The notes under the pieces were generated by a model. That model worked only from the letters and a program-made list of their open reading frames with translations, had not been told where the DNA came from and searched no databases. Of a stretch of DNA of 64,000 bases, positions 16,097 through 25,357 are shown piece after piece. How positions within the stretch are numbered: position 1 is the first letter of the stretch; every line of letters begins with the position of its first letter. Source of the stretch: Bacteroidetes bacterium GWE2_42_24 (GTDB lineage Bacteria > Bacteroidota > Bacteroidia > Bacteroidales > TTA-H9); the NCBI GenBank assembly GCA_001768515.1, contig MEOA01000003.1, positions 1-64,000 of the forward strand, read 5' to 3'. The translations under genes and the position numbers were made by a program.

Positions 16097-18055
16097 ATGA
16101 TTCAAAAAAGACTGTTGCAGAATATATTCATAATGTTGCTCCTGACTCCACTTTTCAGCCATGCTCAGGAAGTGTTGGTGCCACTTACCGGTAATCCGGT
16201 TCTTCAAAACATACTTGTAAGTCCTGCAGGTAAGCTTTCAGAAAAGACGAAGGCAAGCAATGGCGCAAATGCTGTTACACTCCCCTTTTATGATGATTTC
16301 ACTTACTCATCAGTTGTTCCTGATCAATCGCTTTGGAGCGACTGGCATGTGTTTGTTAATAGTGATTTTGCTTACCACTCTTTTAACCGTGGTGTTGCTA
16401 CCTTTGATGCACTTGATTCTGCGGGAAATATTTATTCGAATGCTACTTTTGCCCCATTTGAGGCCGACAGATTAACCTCCAGGGGCATACGTCTTGATTC
16501 CATATTTACTCCTCAGAAGCGTGCTATTGTTCTCGCTGATTCTGTTTATCTTAGTTTTTATTACCAGCCTCAGGGATTAGGAAACAGCCCCCAGCCGGCT
16601 GATTCTCTTCTTCTTCAGTTTTTAACTACAGATCCTGTCCCTTACTGGGTGACGATCTGGAGTGAGGAAGGAATGAAGTTGGATACTTTTTATACAAAGT
16701 ATGGGACCTACAGCCGAAGGGTCAATATTCCGATCACTGATAGTGCTTCATATTTCCGTTCCGATTTTCAATTCAGGTTCGTCGCCTATGCAAGCCTCAG
16801 TGGTGATATGTTGCCCAGTTGGCAGAGTAGTATGGATCATTGGAATGTGGATGCAGTAAAGCTTGATTTGAATGGACGTTCTAACGACAGTACCCAGAAA
16901 TGGATTGGTTTTGCTGAAAAAGCTCCCTCGATGCTGAAGAGTTTCTACTCGGTACCCTATACCCAGTACAGTGCAGAACCTACTGCCTTTATGGCTGATA
17001 CACTCTCTATGTATATTACAAACAGATATTCGGAAAACTTGCCAGCAAGGTATGAATATCAGGTGCTAAAGGCAGACGGTTCTGTTGTTTCATCGTATAA
17101 TGGCGGAAATAATACCATCCCGCCGTTTTTATCTAATGGATATTTTGATTTTCAACCTTGGGCAAAACCACCTGTTAGATCAATTATACCAATCGATCCG
17201 TTTGGGGTTCAGGATTCTGCCATCTTCTATATCCGGCACGCTCTGCGGGGTGATGAATCTTTACCCAACTCTGTCGGCCTTGGTGACACGATAGTCTATG
17301 AGCAAAAGATGACTGATTTTTATGCCTATGATGATGGGGTGCCTGAACTTGGTTATGGTCTTACCCCTGCTGGAGCACAGTTGGCCGTCAGATTTGCTCT
17401 CACTAAAGCCGATACCCTTCGTGCTGTCAGGCTCTATTTCAATAAAGTTGTGGCAAATGCTAATCAGCAGTACTACTACCTTACGGTGTGGGATGACAAC
17501 AACGGAACTCCAGGCCGGATACTGAATGCCGATACCATTCTGCGACCAACCTTTGCTGATAGTATGTTTCGCTATACACAGGTTACCCTAAAAAATTCAG
17601 TTCCTGTCCGTAATGCCTTTTACGTGGGCTGGGTGCAAACTACTGATGATAATCTGAATATCGGTTTTGATCGTTCACGCGACAATCAGAATAATAATTT
17701 CTACAATACTGATGGAACATGGCAACGCAGCCAGTTCCCCGGAGCCATCATGATCAGACCGGTTATCGGGAAGAGACTCCTGCCTGAAGCTGATAATCCT
17801 ACCCTTAATAAATCGGGGATGGAACTTTGGCCAAGTGTCTGGAATCAATCGGGTGATGTGAATGTCGTGATAAATGGTGTAGTTCCGCAAGCGATCAATG
17901 TAGAAATGTATGATCTTAGTGGCCGCTTGGTATTGTCACAGCAAACCGAAAGCCGTTTCAGACCTGATGGTTGCCGTGAAGGTGCTTATGTTGTGAAAGT
18001 CAGGCTGACTGATACAGGAAAGTCGTATACCCATAAGCTGATCATCATACAATGA
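16097..18055 (+). CDS. T9SS-secreted protein of unknown function
   Basis: 652 residues from the ATG at 16097; a TTG twelve codons earlier would spoil the signal peptide, which ends at HAQ near residue 24. The body is beta-rich and resembles hypothetical T9SS substrates of Bacteroidota with a lectin-like N-terminal half (LPFYDDFTYSS). The C-terminus is a type A sorting domain (VEMYDLSGRLVL, then YVVKVRLTD and a KLIIIQ end). No enzymatic motif is visible. Its last four bases overlap the rluD start (ATGA), so the two are translationally coupled. Confidence 0.8.
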   Translation: MIQKRLLQNIFIMLLLTPLFSHAQEVLVPLTGNPVLQNILVSPAGKLSEKTKASNGANAVTLPFYDDFTYSSVVPDQSLWSDWHVFVNSDFAYHSFNRGVATFDALDSAGNIYSNATFAPFEADRLTSRGIRLDSIFTPQKRAIVLADSVYLSFYYQPQGLGNSPQPADSLLLQFLTTDPVPYWVTIWSEEGMKLDTFYTKYGTYSRRVNIPITDSASYFRSDFQFRFVAYASLSGDMLPSWQSSMDHWNVDAVKLDLNGRSNDSTQKWIGFAEKAPSMLKSFYSVPYTQYSAEPTAFMADTLSMYITNRYSENLPARYEYQVLKADGSVVSSYNGGNNTIPPFLSNGYFDFQPWAKPPVRSIIPIDPFGVQDSAIFYIRHALRGDESLPNSVGLGDTIVYEQKMTDFYAYDDGVPELGYGLTPAGAQLAVRFALTKADTLRAVRLYFNKVVANANQQYYYLTVWDDNNGTPGRILNADTILRPTFADSMFRYTQVTLKNSVPVRNAFYVGWVQTTDDNLNIGFDRSRDNQNNNFYNTDGTWQRSQFPGAIMIRPVIGKRLLPEADNPTLNKSGMELWPSVWNQSGDVNVVINGVVPQAINVEMYDLSGRLVLSQQTESRFRPDGCREGAYVVKVRLTDTGKSYTHKLIIIQ

Positions 18056-19152
18056 TTGAAATTGATGATGAGATGGCCGGTGAGATAACAGAGGGCGACG
18101 AGAATAACGAACTTTACGAACATTTCCGGTTTCAGGTTGATAAAGGACAAGCTCTCCTGCGAATCGATAAATTTCTTCAAAACAGGATTGAGGGTATATC
18201 AAGAAATCGAGTTCAAAATGCAGCCAAAGCAGGTAACATTCTGGTGAACGACGATGCAGTTAAATCAAACTACCGGATAAAGCCACTCGATATCATTTCT
18301 GTTGTGATGGCGACACCTCCCCGCCAATTTGAAGTGATTGCTGAAAACCTGCCCCTAAATATTGTGTATGAGGATGATGACTTAATGGTCATCAATAAGG
18401 AATTCGGGATGGTGGTACATCCCGCACATGGTAATTATACCGGGACCATGCTCAATGCACTGACTTACCACCTTCAGGATCAAGTGAACAGTAGGGGGGA
18501 TCCTGTGGCTCCTCTTCTTGTGCACAGGATAGACAAGGATACGTCAGGCATTATTCTTTGTGCAAAAACCGAGTTAGCGCAGACAATACTTGCGCGACAA
18601 TTTTTTCATCACACCATCGATCGACGATATATAGCCCTTGTTTGGGGTGAGTTTAATCAGGATGAGGGGACTATCATAGGGAACATTGGGCGGAATCCTT
18701 CTGATCGAAAAGTGATGACTGTACGCGAAGATGAAACGTTTGGACGGAAGGCAATCACCCACTATAAAGTGATCGAACGTTTTCACTATGTGACGCTTGT
18801 GGAATGTCGTCTTGAAACAGGCCGTACGCACCAGATCAGGGCTCACTTTAAATATATCGGGCACCCCTTGTTCGGTGATCAGGTGTATGGTGGCGCAGCC
18901 GTTGTCCTCGGGCTCAGTTCCTCTTCCTATCAGACTTTTGTCCGGAATAATCTGCAAATAATCCCCCGCCAGGCACTTCATGCCAAATCGCTTGCCTTTA
19001 CTCATCCGATTACCCACAAACTGGTATTCTTTGATTCAGACCTGCCTTATGATATGCAACGGGTCATCGAGCGATGGCGCAGGTATACCGATGGTTCAGG
19101 ACGCTTTACTGTCCAAAATAATAAAAACGCCCCAGCGGATCATATCTTGTAA
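18052..19152 (+). CDS. rluD: RluA-family pseudouridine synthase (RluD-like)
   Basis: 366 residues. An S4 RNA-binding domain spans about 35-90. The catalytic motif HRIDKDTSG has the nucleophile Asp161, and the downstream RTHQIRAHF motif is present. It isomerises uridines in 23S rRNA, most likely in helix 69 (RluD specificity by overall architecture, not proven). The start overlaps the T9SS gene stop by four bases. Its 3' end overlaps the convergent DUF3078 gene by 13 bases. Confidence 0.9.
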   Translation: MIEIDDEMAGEITEGDENNELYEHFRFQVDKGQALLRIDKFLQNRIEGISRNRVQNAAKAGNILVNDDAVKSNYRIKPLDIISVVMATPPRQFEVIAENLPLNIVYEDDDLMVINKEFGMVVHPAHGNYTGTMLNALTYHLQDQVNSRGDPVAPLLVHRIDKDTSGIILCAKTELAQTILARQFFHHTIDRRYIALVWGEFNQDEGTIIGNIGRNPSDRKVMTVREDETFGRKAITHYKVIERFHYVTLVECRLETGRTHQIRAHFKYIGHPLFGDQVYGGAAVVLGLSSSSYQTFVRNNLQIIPRQALHAKSLAFTHPITHKLVFFDSDLPYDMQRVIERWRRYTDGSGRFTVQNNKNAPADHIL

Positions 19153-20048
19153 TTGAATCCTACGCCGAAAACCTCCTTAAACTGCGTGCGCGGCCCTGCA
19201 TTTCCATCTTTGTCGACAACTTTCACATTGTCATCATAGATTAGATTGGTCGAAAGATTGGCAGAGATGTATTTATTTACCTTAAGCACTAGTAATACAC
19301 GCCAGTCGATGTCGATATTTTGCGGGTTTTTCAGATAATCGGTAAATAACTGAATCCGTGTTTCCATTGAGATGTTTTCCATCAGCGTTGCCTTATAATT
19401 CACCATAACAGAAGCACCAAATTCCATTAGTGTTGAAGCTCCGTGCTTCAACAACTTTCCTTCGGTGTCATATTCGGCTTTAGTTACCCCATAAGCCCCC
19501 GCATCTGCAAGACTTTCGTCGTTGACAATGGTCAGCCGGCCCGTTACGGGTGAGATGAACAGTGAGAAATTCTCCGATGGCTTGTAATCCATACCTAAAC
19601 CAAACAGAAGGTAGGCCGGTGCAAGAAATCTGGATACAGCAGACGAATCGCTTACCTTATAGTCAAAACCATTGGCAAATTGTGTCTTGAAGCCTGCCAG
19701 AGCACTATAGTACCATTTTCCGTAGGCCTTATACCCATATTTTGATTGAAAATCAATTTTATCGTCAGTTTTTCTGAGGCTTTGTTCCCCGTTTTTTATG
19801 AGTCCGAAGACAAATTGACCATTGTTGTCCCAGATGTGCTTGCCTTTAGCATAATTGGCGGTAAGGTTTAGAAATACATTTCCTGCCAGCGAATTATCAC
19901 CACCCGCGGCCCAATTTGTCAATGATACCTGTGTTACACCAAGTCCGGTTTCAAACCCTTTTTTCCAGTGGTTGATTGTATCAGTCTGTCCAATCGTAAA
20001 ATGTCCAATGGCCATCAGTAATGAAAAGAGTGCAATTGATTTCTTCAT
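19140..20048 (-). CDS. DUF3078 family outer-membrane protein, second copy
   Basis: 302 residues with a signal peptide ending at GQ near residue 21. It shares with the protein at 1710-2666 the motifs NWAAGGDNSLAG, LRKTDDKID, TQFANGF, SLADAGAYGVT and the ending GVGFNYKI, so it is a diverged paralogue with the same barrel-like pattern. The function is unknown. It is convergent with rluD, sharing 13 bases of coding sequence with it. The upstream gene is the PLP lyase, divergent. Confidence 0.85.
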   Translation of the reverse strand: MKKSIALFSLLMAIGHFTIGQTDTINHWKKGFETGLGVTQVSLTNWAAGGDNSLAGNVFLNLTANYAKGKHIWDNNGQFVFGLIKNGEQSLRKTDDKIDFQSKYGYKAYGKWYYSALAGFKTQFANGFDYKVSDSSAVSRFLAPAYLLFGLGMDYKPSENFSLFISPVTGRLTIVNDESLADAGAYGVTKAEYDTEGKLLKHGASTLMEFGASVMVNYKATLMENISMETRIQLFTDYLKNPQNIDIDWRVLLVLKVNKYISANLSTNLIYDDNVKVVDKDGNAGPRTQFKEVFGVGFNYKI

Positions 20049-20165
20049 AATGGTCTTTAATTTATTTGAGATGAGTGAATTCAGAAAACCGCCTCAATTA
20101 TATGTCAGAGAAAGTCAGTATCCCTTGCCCATTTCTTTTTAGGAAAGGTTTTGGACAAAAGTACG

Positions 20166-20173
20166 TAACTTTG
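20166..20173 (+). promoter_or_regulatory. Candidate -7 element for the PLP lyase gene
   Basis: TAACTTTG, a perfect TAnnTTTG match, 38 bases before the ATG at 20212. No clear TTTG at -33. Confidence 0.4.
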
Positions 20174-20211
20174 CAAATTATATCAGAAATGAATTAAAAA
20201 AGCCAATTTTA

Positions 20212-21393
20212 ATGGAAACAAAAAATTCAGGCTTCAATTCGAAGCTCATTCATGAAGGAGGAATTGAAGACGAACGGGGAAGTGCTGTCACCCCAATTTA
20301 CCAGACATCAACCTTTAAGTTTAAGAATGCTGCACACGGTGCACGCTTGTTTGCCGGTGAAGAAGATGGATTCATATATACCCGCTTGGGTAACCCTACT
20401 ATCCGCGATCTTGAAGTTACCGTTGCGGCGCTTGAACATGGTGCCGGTGCAGTTGCCTGTGCTTCGGGAATGGGTGCCGTGACAACCGTTTATATGACCT
20501 ATCTTGGTGCCGGAGCCCATATGGTTGGGCATGAAGCTGTATATGGCCCCTCCAGGGTTGTGATGGAAACTCTTTTTGCAAAATTTGGCGTTCAGAGCAC
20601 TTTTGTTGATACCTCAGATTTGAAAAAGGTTGAGGCAGCCATTCGTCCCGAGACCAAGCTTATATATCTGGAAACCCCTGCAAATCCTACTATGACTATT
20701 GCTGACATTCCTGCCATTGTTGAATTGGCACATAGCAAAGGCATTATGGTTTGTATTGATAATACTTTCTGCAGTCCCTACCTGCAAAATCCTATCCTGA
20801 TGGGTGCCGATGTTGTCCTGCATTCAATGACGAAATTTATCAATGGACATGCCGATATTGTTGGCGGTATAGTGATTGCAAAAGAAGCAGTTGAAGTAAA
20901 AAAAATACGTGGTGTTATGACAAACATGGGCTGCAATATGGATCCCCACCAGGCCTTCCTTACCCGGCGTGGTTTGAAGACCCTTGGTATCCGTATTGAT
21001 CGTGCTCAGGAAAATGCCTTGAAGGTTGCAGAATATCTGGAAAAGCATCCCAAAGTTGACTGGGTGCTCTATCCGGGATTAAAGTCACATCCGCAATATG
21101 AGCTTGGTAAACGGCAAATGAAGGGTCCTGGGTCGATGATCAGCTTTGGCGTAAAAGGAGGTTTCGACGCAGGTAGTATCTTAATGGACAATGTAAAAAT
21201 GATGTTATTGGCTGTCTCGCTTGGTGGTATAGAGTCATTAATACAGCATCCGGCCAGCATGACTCATTCCAAAATTTCTAAAGCAAATCGTGAAATGGCT
21301 GGTATTTCAGATGGCTTGATTCGGTTGTCTGTTGGTATTGAAGATGTTGAGGATATTATCTCTGATCTTAGTCAGGCACTTAATCGTATTTGA
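20212..21393 (+). CDS. Trans-sulfuration PLP enzyme (methionine gamma-lyase / cystathionine gamma-synthase type)
   Basis: 393 residues of the Cys/Met metabolism PLP family. The Schiff-base Lys208 lies in HSMTKFINGHAD, YTRLGNPT near 56-63 and the GxG phosphate loop near 83-90. Biochemically studied methionine gamma-lyases carry a Cys after the YG at the active site; here the segment is YGPSR (111-115) with Pro113 in that place, so lyase activity on methionine is doubtful and a cystathionine or O-acetylhomoserine role is equally likely. It is a single-gene unit with a promoter element before it and a strong terminator after it. Confidence 0.88.
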   Translation: METKNSGFNSKLIHEGGIEDERGSAVTPIYQTSTFKFKNAAHGARLFAGEEDGFIYTRLGNPTIRDLEVTVAALEHGAGAVACASGMGAVTTVYMTYLGAGAHMVGHEAVYGPSRVVMETLFAKFGVQSTFVDTSDLKKVEAAIRPETKLIYLETPANPTMTIADIPAIVELAHSKGIMVCIDNTFCSPYLQNPILMGADVVLHSMTKFINGHADIVGGIVIAKEAVEVKKIRGVMTNMGCNMDPHQAFLTRRGLKTLGIRIDRAQENALKVAEYLEKHPKVDWVLYPGLKSHPQYELGKRQMKGPGSMISFGVKGGFDAGSILMDNVKMMLLAVSLGGIESLIQHPASMTHSKISKANREMAGISDGLIRLSVGIEDVEDIISDLSQALNRI

Positions 21394-21422
21394 TTGTCGG
21401 TAATGCAACCTGTCGCTTATAG

Positions 21423-21453
21423 GTCGCACCCTTAAATAGGTGCGACTTTTTTG
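21423..21453 (+). terminator. Rho-independent terminator after the PLP lyase
   Basis: GTCGCACC and GGTGCGAC around an 8-base loop are followed by T6. The next promoter element begins at once at 21454. Confidence 0.9.
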
Positions 21454-21483
21454 TTTGCTAATGCTTATGTTTTGTTACTTTTG
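21454..21483 (+). promoter_or_regulatory. Promoter of the patatin gene
   Basis: TTTG at 21454-21457, an 18-base spacer, then TACTTTTG at 21476-21483. Both elements match the Bacteroidota consensus and the spacing is close to ideal. The ATG follows at 21504. Confidence 0.6.
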
Positions 21484-21503
21484 GTTTCAAAATCATCTCA
21501 ATC

Positions 21504-23813
21504 ATGGTTCTCTTTAACAAGTTGATTCAACGGGTGGCTCTATTATTGCTTTTTGTTACAGTTTTTCAGGTGAACAGCGTTCAGGCTCAGAAAGTAGCTG
21601 TTGTGCTTAGTGGTGGTGGAGCCAAAGGCACCTGTCATATTGGTTTTTTGAAAGCACTAGAGGAAAACGGAGTACCTATCGATTATGTTGCGGGTACATC
21701 CATGGGCGCCATCATTGCCGGACTTTATGCGGCAGGCTATTCTCCCGATGAGATGGCTTACCTGGTCAGTTCCCCTGAATTTCAGCGATGGGCTGATGGA
21801 AGTATTGACCCTGGTTATGAATATTTTTTCAAGAGGGATGAGAAAAATGCTGACTGGGCACGATTCAGGTTTGATTATGTCAGTACCCTGAAACCTAGGA
21901 TTCCAACTAATCTTGTATCGCCATTTGTCATGGACTTTCAGTTTATGGAGGTGTTCTCCGGTGCATCCGCCGCCTCTGAGTATAAATTTGATTCTTTGAT
22001 GATCCCTTTTAGATGTGTAGCCTCTGATATCTATGCCAATAAACCCGTAATCCTGAGCAAAGGCGATCTGGGCAATGCAATCCGGGCTTCTATGACCTTT
22101 CCGTTTTATTTTAAACCGATTAAGATTGATGGCAAATTGCTCTTTGATGGTGGAATGTATAATAACTTCCCCGCTGATGTCGCCCTTCACGACTTTAAAC
22201 CCAACGTTATTGTAGGGTGCAAGGCTGCTGGTAATTATGGTGAACCTTCTGCCGAGGATGTGATCTCACAAATCGAGAATATGCTGATGACAAAATCGTC
22301 ATATGATATCCCCATTGATAGTGGTTTTTTGGTTAAGCCAAAACTCCTTCAGGTTGCAGTTAATGATTTTTCCTGGGCACCCCAGTTTATCGACAGTGGC
22401 TATGTAGCCACTATCAGAAAAATGGACAGTATAACCCGATTCATTACCCAAAGAGTAAATCCTGAATCATATGAACAACGTCGGATTGAGTTCAGATCGC
22501 GAATTCCGGATCTGATGATTGACAGTATAAATGTTACAGGTGTCTCTGGTTTGCAACAACGGTATTTTCAATCTCAGCTAAAACACTCTGATGAATATGT
22601 TTCCCTTTCAGATTTACGCGAAGATTATTATAAACTGGTGGCTGATGATAAAATTAGCTATGTTTTTCCATCATTGAGGTTCATTAGAAATGCCGGACTT
22701 TTTACACTGGCGCTGGATGTTCAGAAAGCCCCTGCCTTCGAGATTCAGGCTGGTGGTATCATTTCATCGGCTACTAATAATACTGGCTTCCTGCAGTTGA
22801 AATACAACCATTTGAATAAATGGGCACAATCGGTCGCTGTCAATGCTTATATAGGTAGGTTTTATACATCCGGACAGGTCAAAGGACGCATTGACTTCTC
22901 CGCTAAAATCCCCTTCTTTGTAGAAGCAGATTTTACGTTGAACCGGTTCAATTTTTTCAAGACAACGAGCTATTTCATCGAGGACAAAACGCCAGCCTAT
23001 CTCATTATAGACGAAAGCTTTATGAGTATTCGCGCAGGTATACCCGTTACTAATAAGGGTGTACTAACTGGGGCACTCGATTTTGGTTATATCGATCATA
23101 GCTATTATCAGAATAACTTCTTCCTTCGAACAGATACGTTGGACCTTACAAGGTTAAGGTTTGTTGCCCCCAGTCTGTCGCTCGAAATGAACTCATTGAA
23201 CAAAAAACAGTTCCCAACCAGTGGTTCCCGCTTTTATGTCAACCTGAGGTACGTTATCGGTAAGGAGACCACCGAACCTGGCAGTACGTCGATCAGTCGT
23301 CAGGTAAGTAAAGCCAATCGTAATTGGGTTGAGTTCAGTGTTCTATATGATAACTATTTTAAGTCGGTCGGGAATCTGAGACTCGGGATTTATTCCGAGT
23401 TATTTCTGTCGAGCAAACCGTTTTTTACGAACTATACAGCCAGTATTCTTTCACTGCCTCAATGCTCACCAATTCCCTGGGCGAGTACCCTGTTTCTGCC
23501 AGAGTTCAGAGCCAATGCCTATGTTACTGTCGGTTCTAAGAACATTTACCAACTGTCAAAATTACTCGATTTTAGGTTGGAAGGGTACTTGATACAACCA
23601 TTTAACCTTATCATCGAAGATGAATTTCAGAAGGCAAAATTTGGGAAGAGTTTTTCTGACCGCGCCTTCATGGGCATGGGCGCATTGGTCTTACATACCC
23701 CCCTGGGGCCTGTCAGCCTGAGTGTGAATTATTTTGATAAGGAATCGGAGTCCTGGTCGGCTGTGTTCAGTGTCGGTTATTTGCTGTTTAACCGCTCTTC
23801 CCTCAAGCATTAG
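21504..23813 (+). CDS. Patatin-like phospholipase with C-terminal Omp85-type barrel
   Basis: 769 residues with a signal peptide ending at QAQ near residue 29. The patatin domain (about 30-330) shows the oxyanion hole GGGAKG, the nucleophile Ser66 in GTSMG and the catalytic Asp215 in FDGGMYNNFP. A POTRA-like stretch and an outer-membrane barrel of the BamA/Omp85 type fill the C-terminal half. The layout resembles PlpD-like type Vd autotransporters. It should cleave phospholipids from the cell surface or periplasm. It stands alone between a strong promoter and the IS remnants. Confidence 0.92.
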   Translation: MVLFNKLIQRVALLLLFVTVFQVNSVQAQKVAVVLSGGGAKGTCHIGFLKALEENGVPIDYVAGTSMGAIIAGLYAAGYSPDEMAYLVSSPEFQRWADGSIDPGYEYFFKRDEKNADWARFRFDYVSTLKPRIPTNLVSPFVMDFQFMEVFSGASAASEYKFDSLMIPFRCVASDIYANKPVILSKGDLGNAIRASMTFPFYFKPIKIDGKLLFDGGMYNNFPADVALHDFKPNVIVGCKAAGNYGEPSAEDVISQIENMLMTKSSYDIPIDSGFLVKPKLLQVAVNDFSWAPQFIDSGYVATIRKMDSITRFITQRVNPESYEQRRIEFRSRIPDLMIDSINVTGVSGLQQRYFQSQLKHSDEYVSLSDLREDYYKLVADDKISYVFPSLRFIRNAGLFTLALDVQKAPAFEIQAGGIISSATNNTGFLQLKYNHLNKWAQSVAVNAYIGRFYTSGQVKGRIDFSAKIPFFVEADFTLNRFNFFKTTSYFIEDKTPAYLIIDESFMSIRAGIPVTNKGVLTGALDFGYIDHSYYQNNFFLRTDTLDLTRLRFVAPSLSLEMNSLNKKQFPTSGSRFYVNLRYVIGKETTEPGSTSISRQVSKANRNWVEFSVLYDNYFKSVGNLRLGIYSELFLSSKPFFTNYTASILSLPQCSPIPWASTLFLPEFRANAYVTVGSKNIYQLSKLLDFRLEGYLIQPFNLIIEDEFQKAKFGKSFSDRAFMGMGALVLHTPLGPVSLSVNYFDKESESWSAVFSVGYLLFNRSSLKH

Positions 23814-23833
23814 AATTTGTCAATAAATAAGCA
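23814..23833. other. Short gap before the IS remnants
   Basis: Twenty bases with nothing of note; no terminator was seen after the patatin gene. Confidence 0.2.
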
Positions 23834-24073
23834 TTACAAATTAGGCGAAATCCTATAATTCCATCTACCATGGAAATCATTTCTTTTTATATTTAGACTT
23901 TGCTTTTCCTGCTCTGTTATTTTTATACCGGTTTTATATATTTTTTCATCAAGATTGGCTTTTACTGTAAGTCCGGTATTTGTCGAGGTTGCTCCAATAA
24001 GATTTATTACTAAAGTTTCGCAGCGGTGTAAATTGTTGAAAACTTGATGAATAGTGTTAATAAAAAGTAGCAT
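23834..24073 (-). pseudogene. ISAzo13-family transposase, C-terminal remnant
   Basis: About 80 codons that match only the C-terminal end of ISAzo13-type (Rhodopirellula-like DDE) transposases: the segments NLIGATSTNTGLTVKA, then YKTGIKITEQE, LNIKRNDFHG and WNYRISP, in the family's order. The catalytic part is missing upstream, where the frame is closed by a TAG about five codons before the first ATG. It is therefore a decayed fragment. No terminal repeats were identified. Confidence 0.7.
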
Positions 24074-24352
24074 GATTGCGAAGCTAATAATCAGAAAATG
24101 ATTACCTTAGCGATGAAATGGCAAATCATCCAAACATGCTACTCAGCAAAGATATAAAATTGCTTAAAGAATGGTTCTACTGGTATTTGTGTGACAAATG
24201 AAAGAGACCCAAATGTGTTGGGTCATGTTTTTGGTCGCGGAGTCTTATATGTGAAGGATATAGGTCTTATTGACCATGAAAAATGAGAATCGCTGTCTCG
24301 AAGTTTTGGAACTGATGATTGCCACAACCGACAGTTTTTAGCATCTGAATCT
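24074..24352. other. Decayed intergenic DNA between IS remnants
   Basis: Frames on the minus strand are short and interrupted. Some of it may be the eroded remainder of either transposase, but no motif could be assigned. Confidence 0.3.
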
Positions 24353-24684
24353 TCACGTTAAGTCCCATGGCACCTGAATACAACGAGTCTTTCCCTCCGG
24401 GTTTTTTACCCGGGAAACCCGACAACGGATATAGGTTTGATATTGCATTGTATTTAAGTACCGCCATCGTCGATATTCCATGTAATCGTATATAGGACAA
24501 ATCTCTTCACTTTCAGGATCAACACCTTTTCCGGGAAGGCATTCTATCGTTATGTCCACGGTCATTTCCTGAATGTTGGCTTCCACATCACTAACCTTCT
24601 AGTCTGGCCAAAGTCCGGCATAAGATCAAACAATTGGATGACAGCATCATGGCTTTTTTTCGCGAAGGTATTTGTTTCTCTCAT
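24353..24684 (-). pseudogene. ISL3-family transposase, N-terminal remnant
   Basis: The segment VDITIEC, then CPIYDYMEYRRWRYLN, TYIRCRVSRVK and IQVPW follows the N-terminal zinc-finger region of ISL3 transposases in order. In intact members the pattern is CPxCG..CPxYD..RVxCPxH..VPWA; here the cysteines are mostly replaced (DPES, KNPEG), and the frame ends right after the VPW motif. A possible start MRETNT at 24682-24684 is in another frame, so a frameshift is also likely. The DDE domain is absent. Dead element. Confidence 0.6.
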
Positions 24685-25018
24685 GGTAAGATTATCCCGA
24701 ATTCTGTGATCATAGAGACTTGATGTTAATATGCCCGTTCACACGATATGCGGTAAAACCCTTTTAAAGAGCCACTACAAGTATTGTGCCAAAAAATACA
24801 TATATTTGTTTTTACTATATATATAATATACACCATAGTTATAGCAAACATAAGCGTTTCATAAGTAAAACATATCTTTGGTATAACTTTGACACGACTT
24901 TGCCAAGACTTTGGGATAAAAACAAAATGCAAGACACGTATAATCAATTATTTATAGAACGGTAATTTGTAACTAAATACACACAATATTTTTATAAAAA
25001 ACTTGAAAATTTTTCAAA
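24685..25018. other. AT-rich gene-free stretch
   Basis: No supported gene. The sequence contains several TATATA runs and open frames that look random. Confidence 0.4.
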
Positions 25019-25255
25019 ATGGAGGATAAAATCAACGAAAATGTAGTCTTAAAATTGGAAAATGTATATATTTTGGAAAAGTCATTGAGCGGAAATCTGT
25101 CTCAGAATTCCGGTGGAGAAATTGGCTCTGGTGTGAATTGGACGATCAATAATACAAAATTGTTAATGTTTCATGGCTTTAAAGTATTATTAATAGGGCT
25201 ATCATTGGTTCTGCAAATGTTTTTTTTGGAGAGAGACTTAGTACCGCGTTACTGA
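25019..25255 (+). CDS. Hypothetical small protein
   Basis: 78 codons starting ATGGAGGAT. The N-terminal half is polar; the C-terminal half has one hydrophobic stretch (VLLIGLSLVLQMFF) that could span a membrane. No family recognised. It sits in the AT-rich region between the IS remnants and a barrel protein gene, and may be a chance frame. Confidence 0.3.
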   Translation: MEDKINENVVLKLENVYILEKSLSGNLSQNSGGEIGSGVNWTINNTKLLMFHGFKVLLIGLSLVLQMFFLERDLVPRY

Positions 25256-25295
25256 TTTGTTGATTGTAAAGGAGGGTTGTAGGTCAAAATGTTTG

Positions 25296-25303
25296 TATAT
25301 TTG
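25296..25303 (+). promoter_or_regulatory. Candidate -7 element of the barrel protein gene
   Basis: TATATTTG matches TAnnTTTG 55 bases before the start at 25358; the -33 element is weak. Confidence 0.3.
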
Positions 25304-25357
25304 TTTTACCCTTTTCCTGAATGTAATAATATTCATTAATCTGTAATATAAAACAAT

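Noticed and set aside
24726-24947. A 73-codon minus-strand frame next to the ISL3 remnant
   Set aside because: AT-rich and Ile/Tyr/Phe-heavy translation of simple TATATA sequence; no transposase motif in it.
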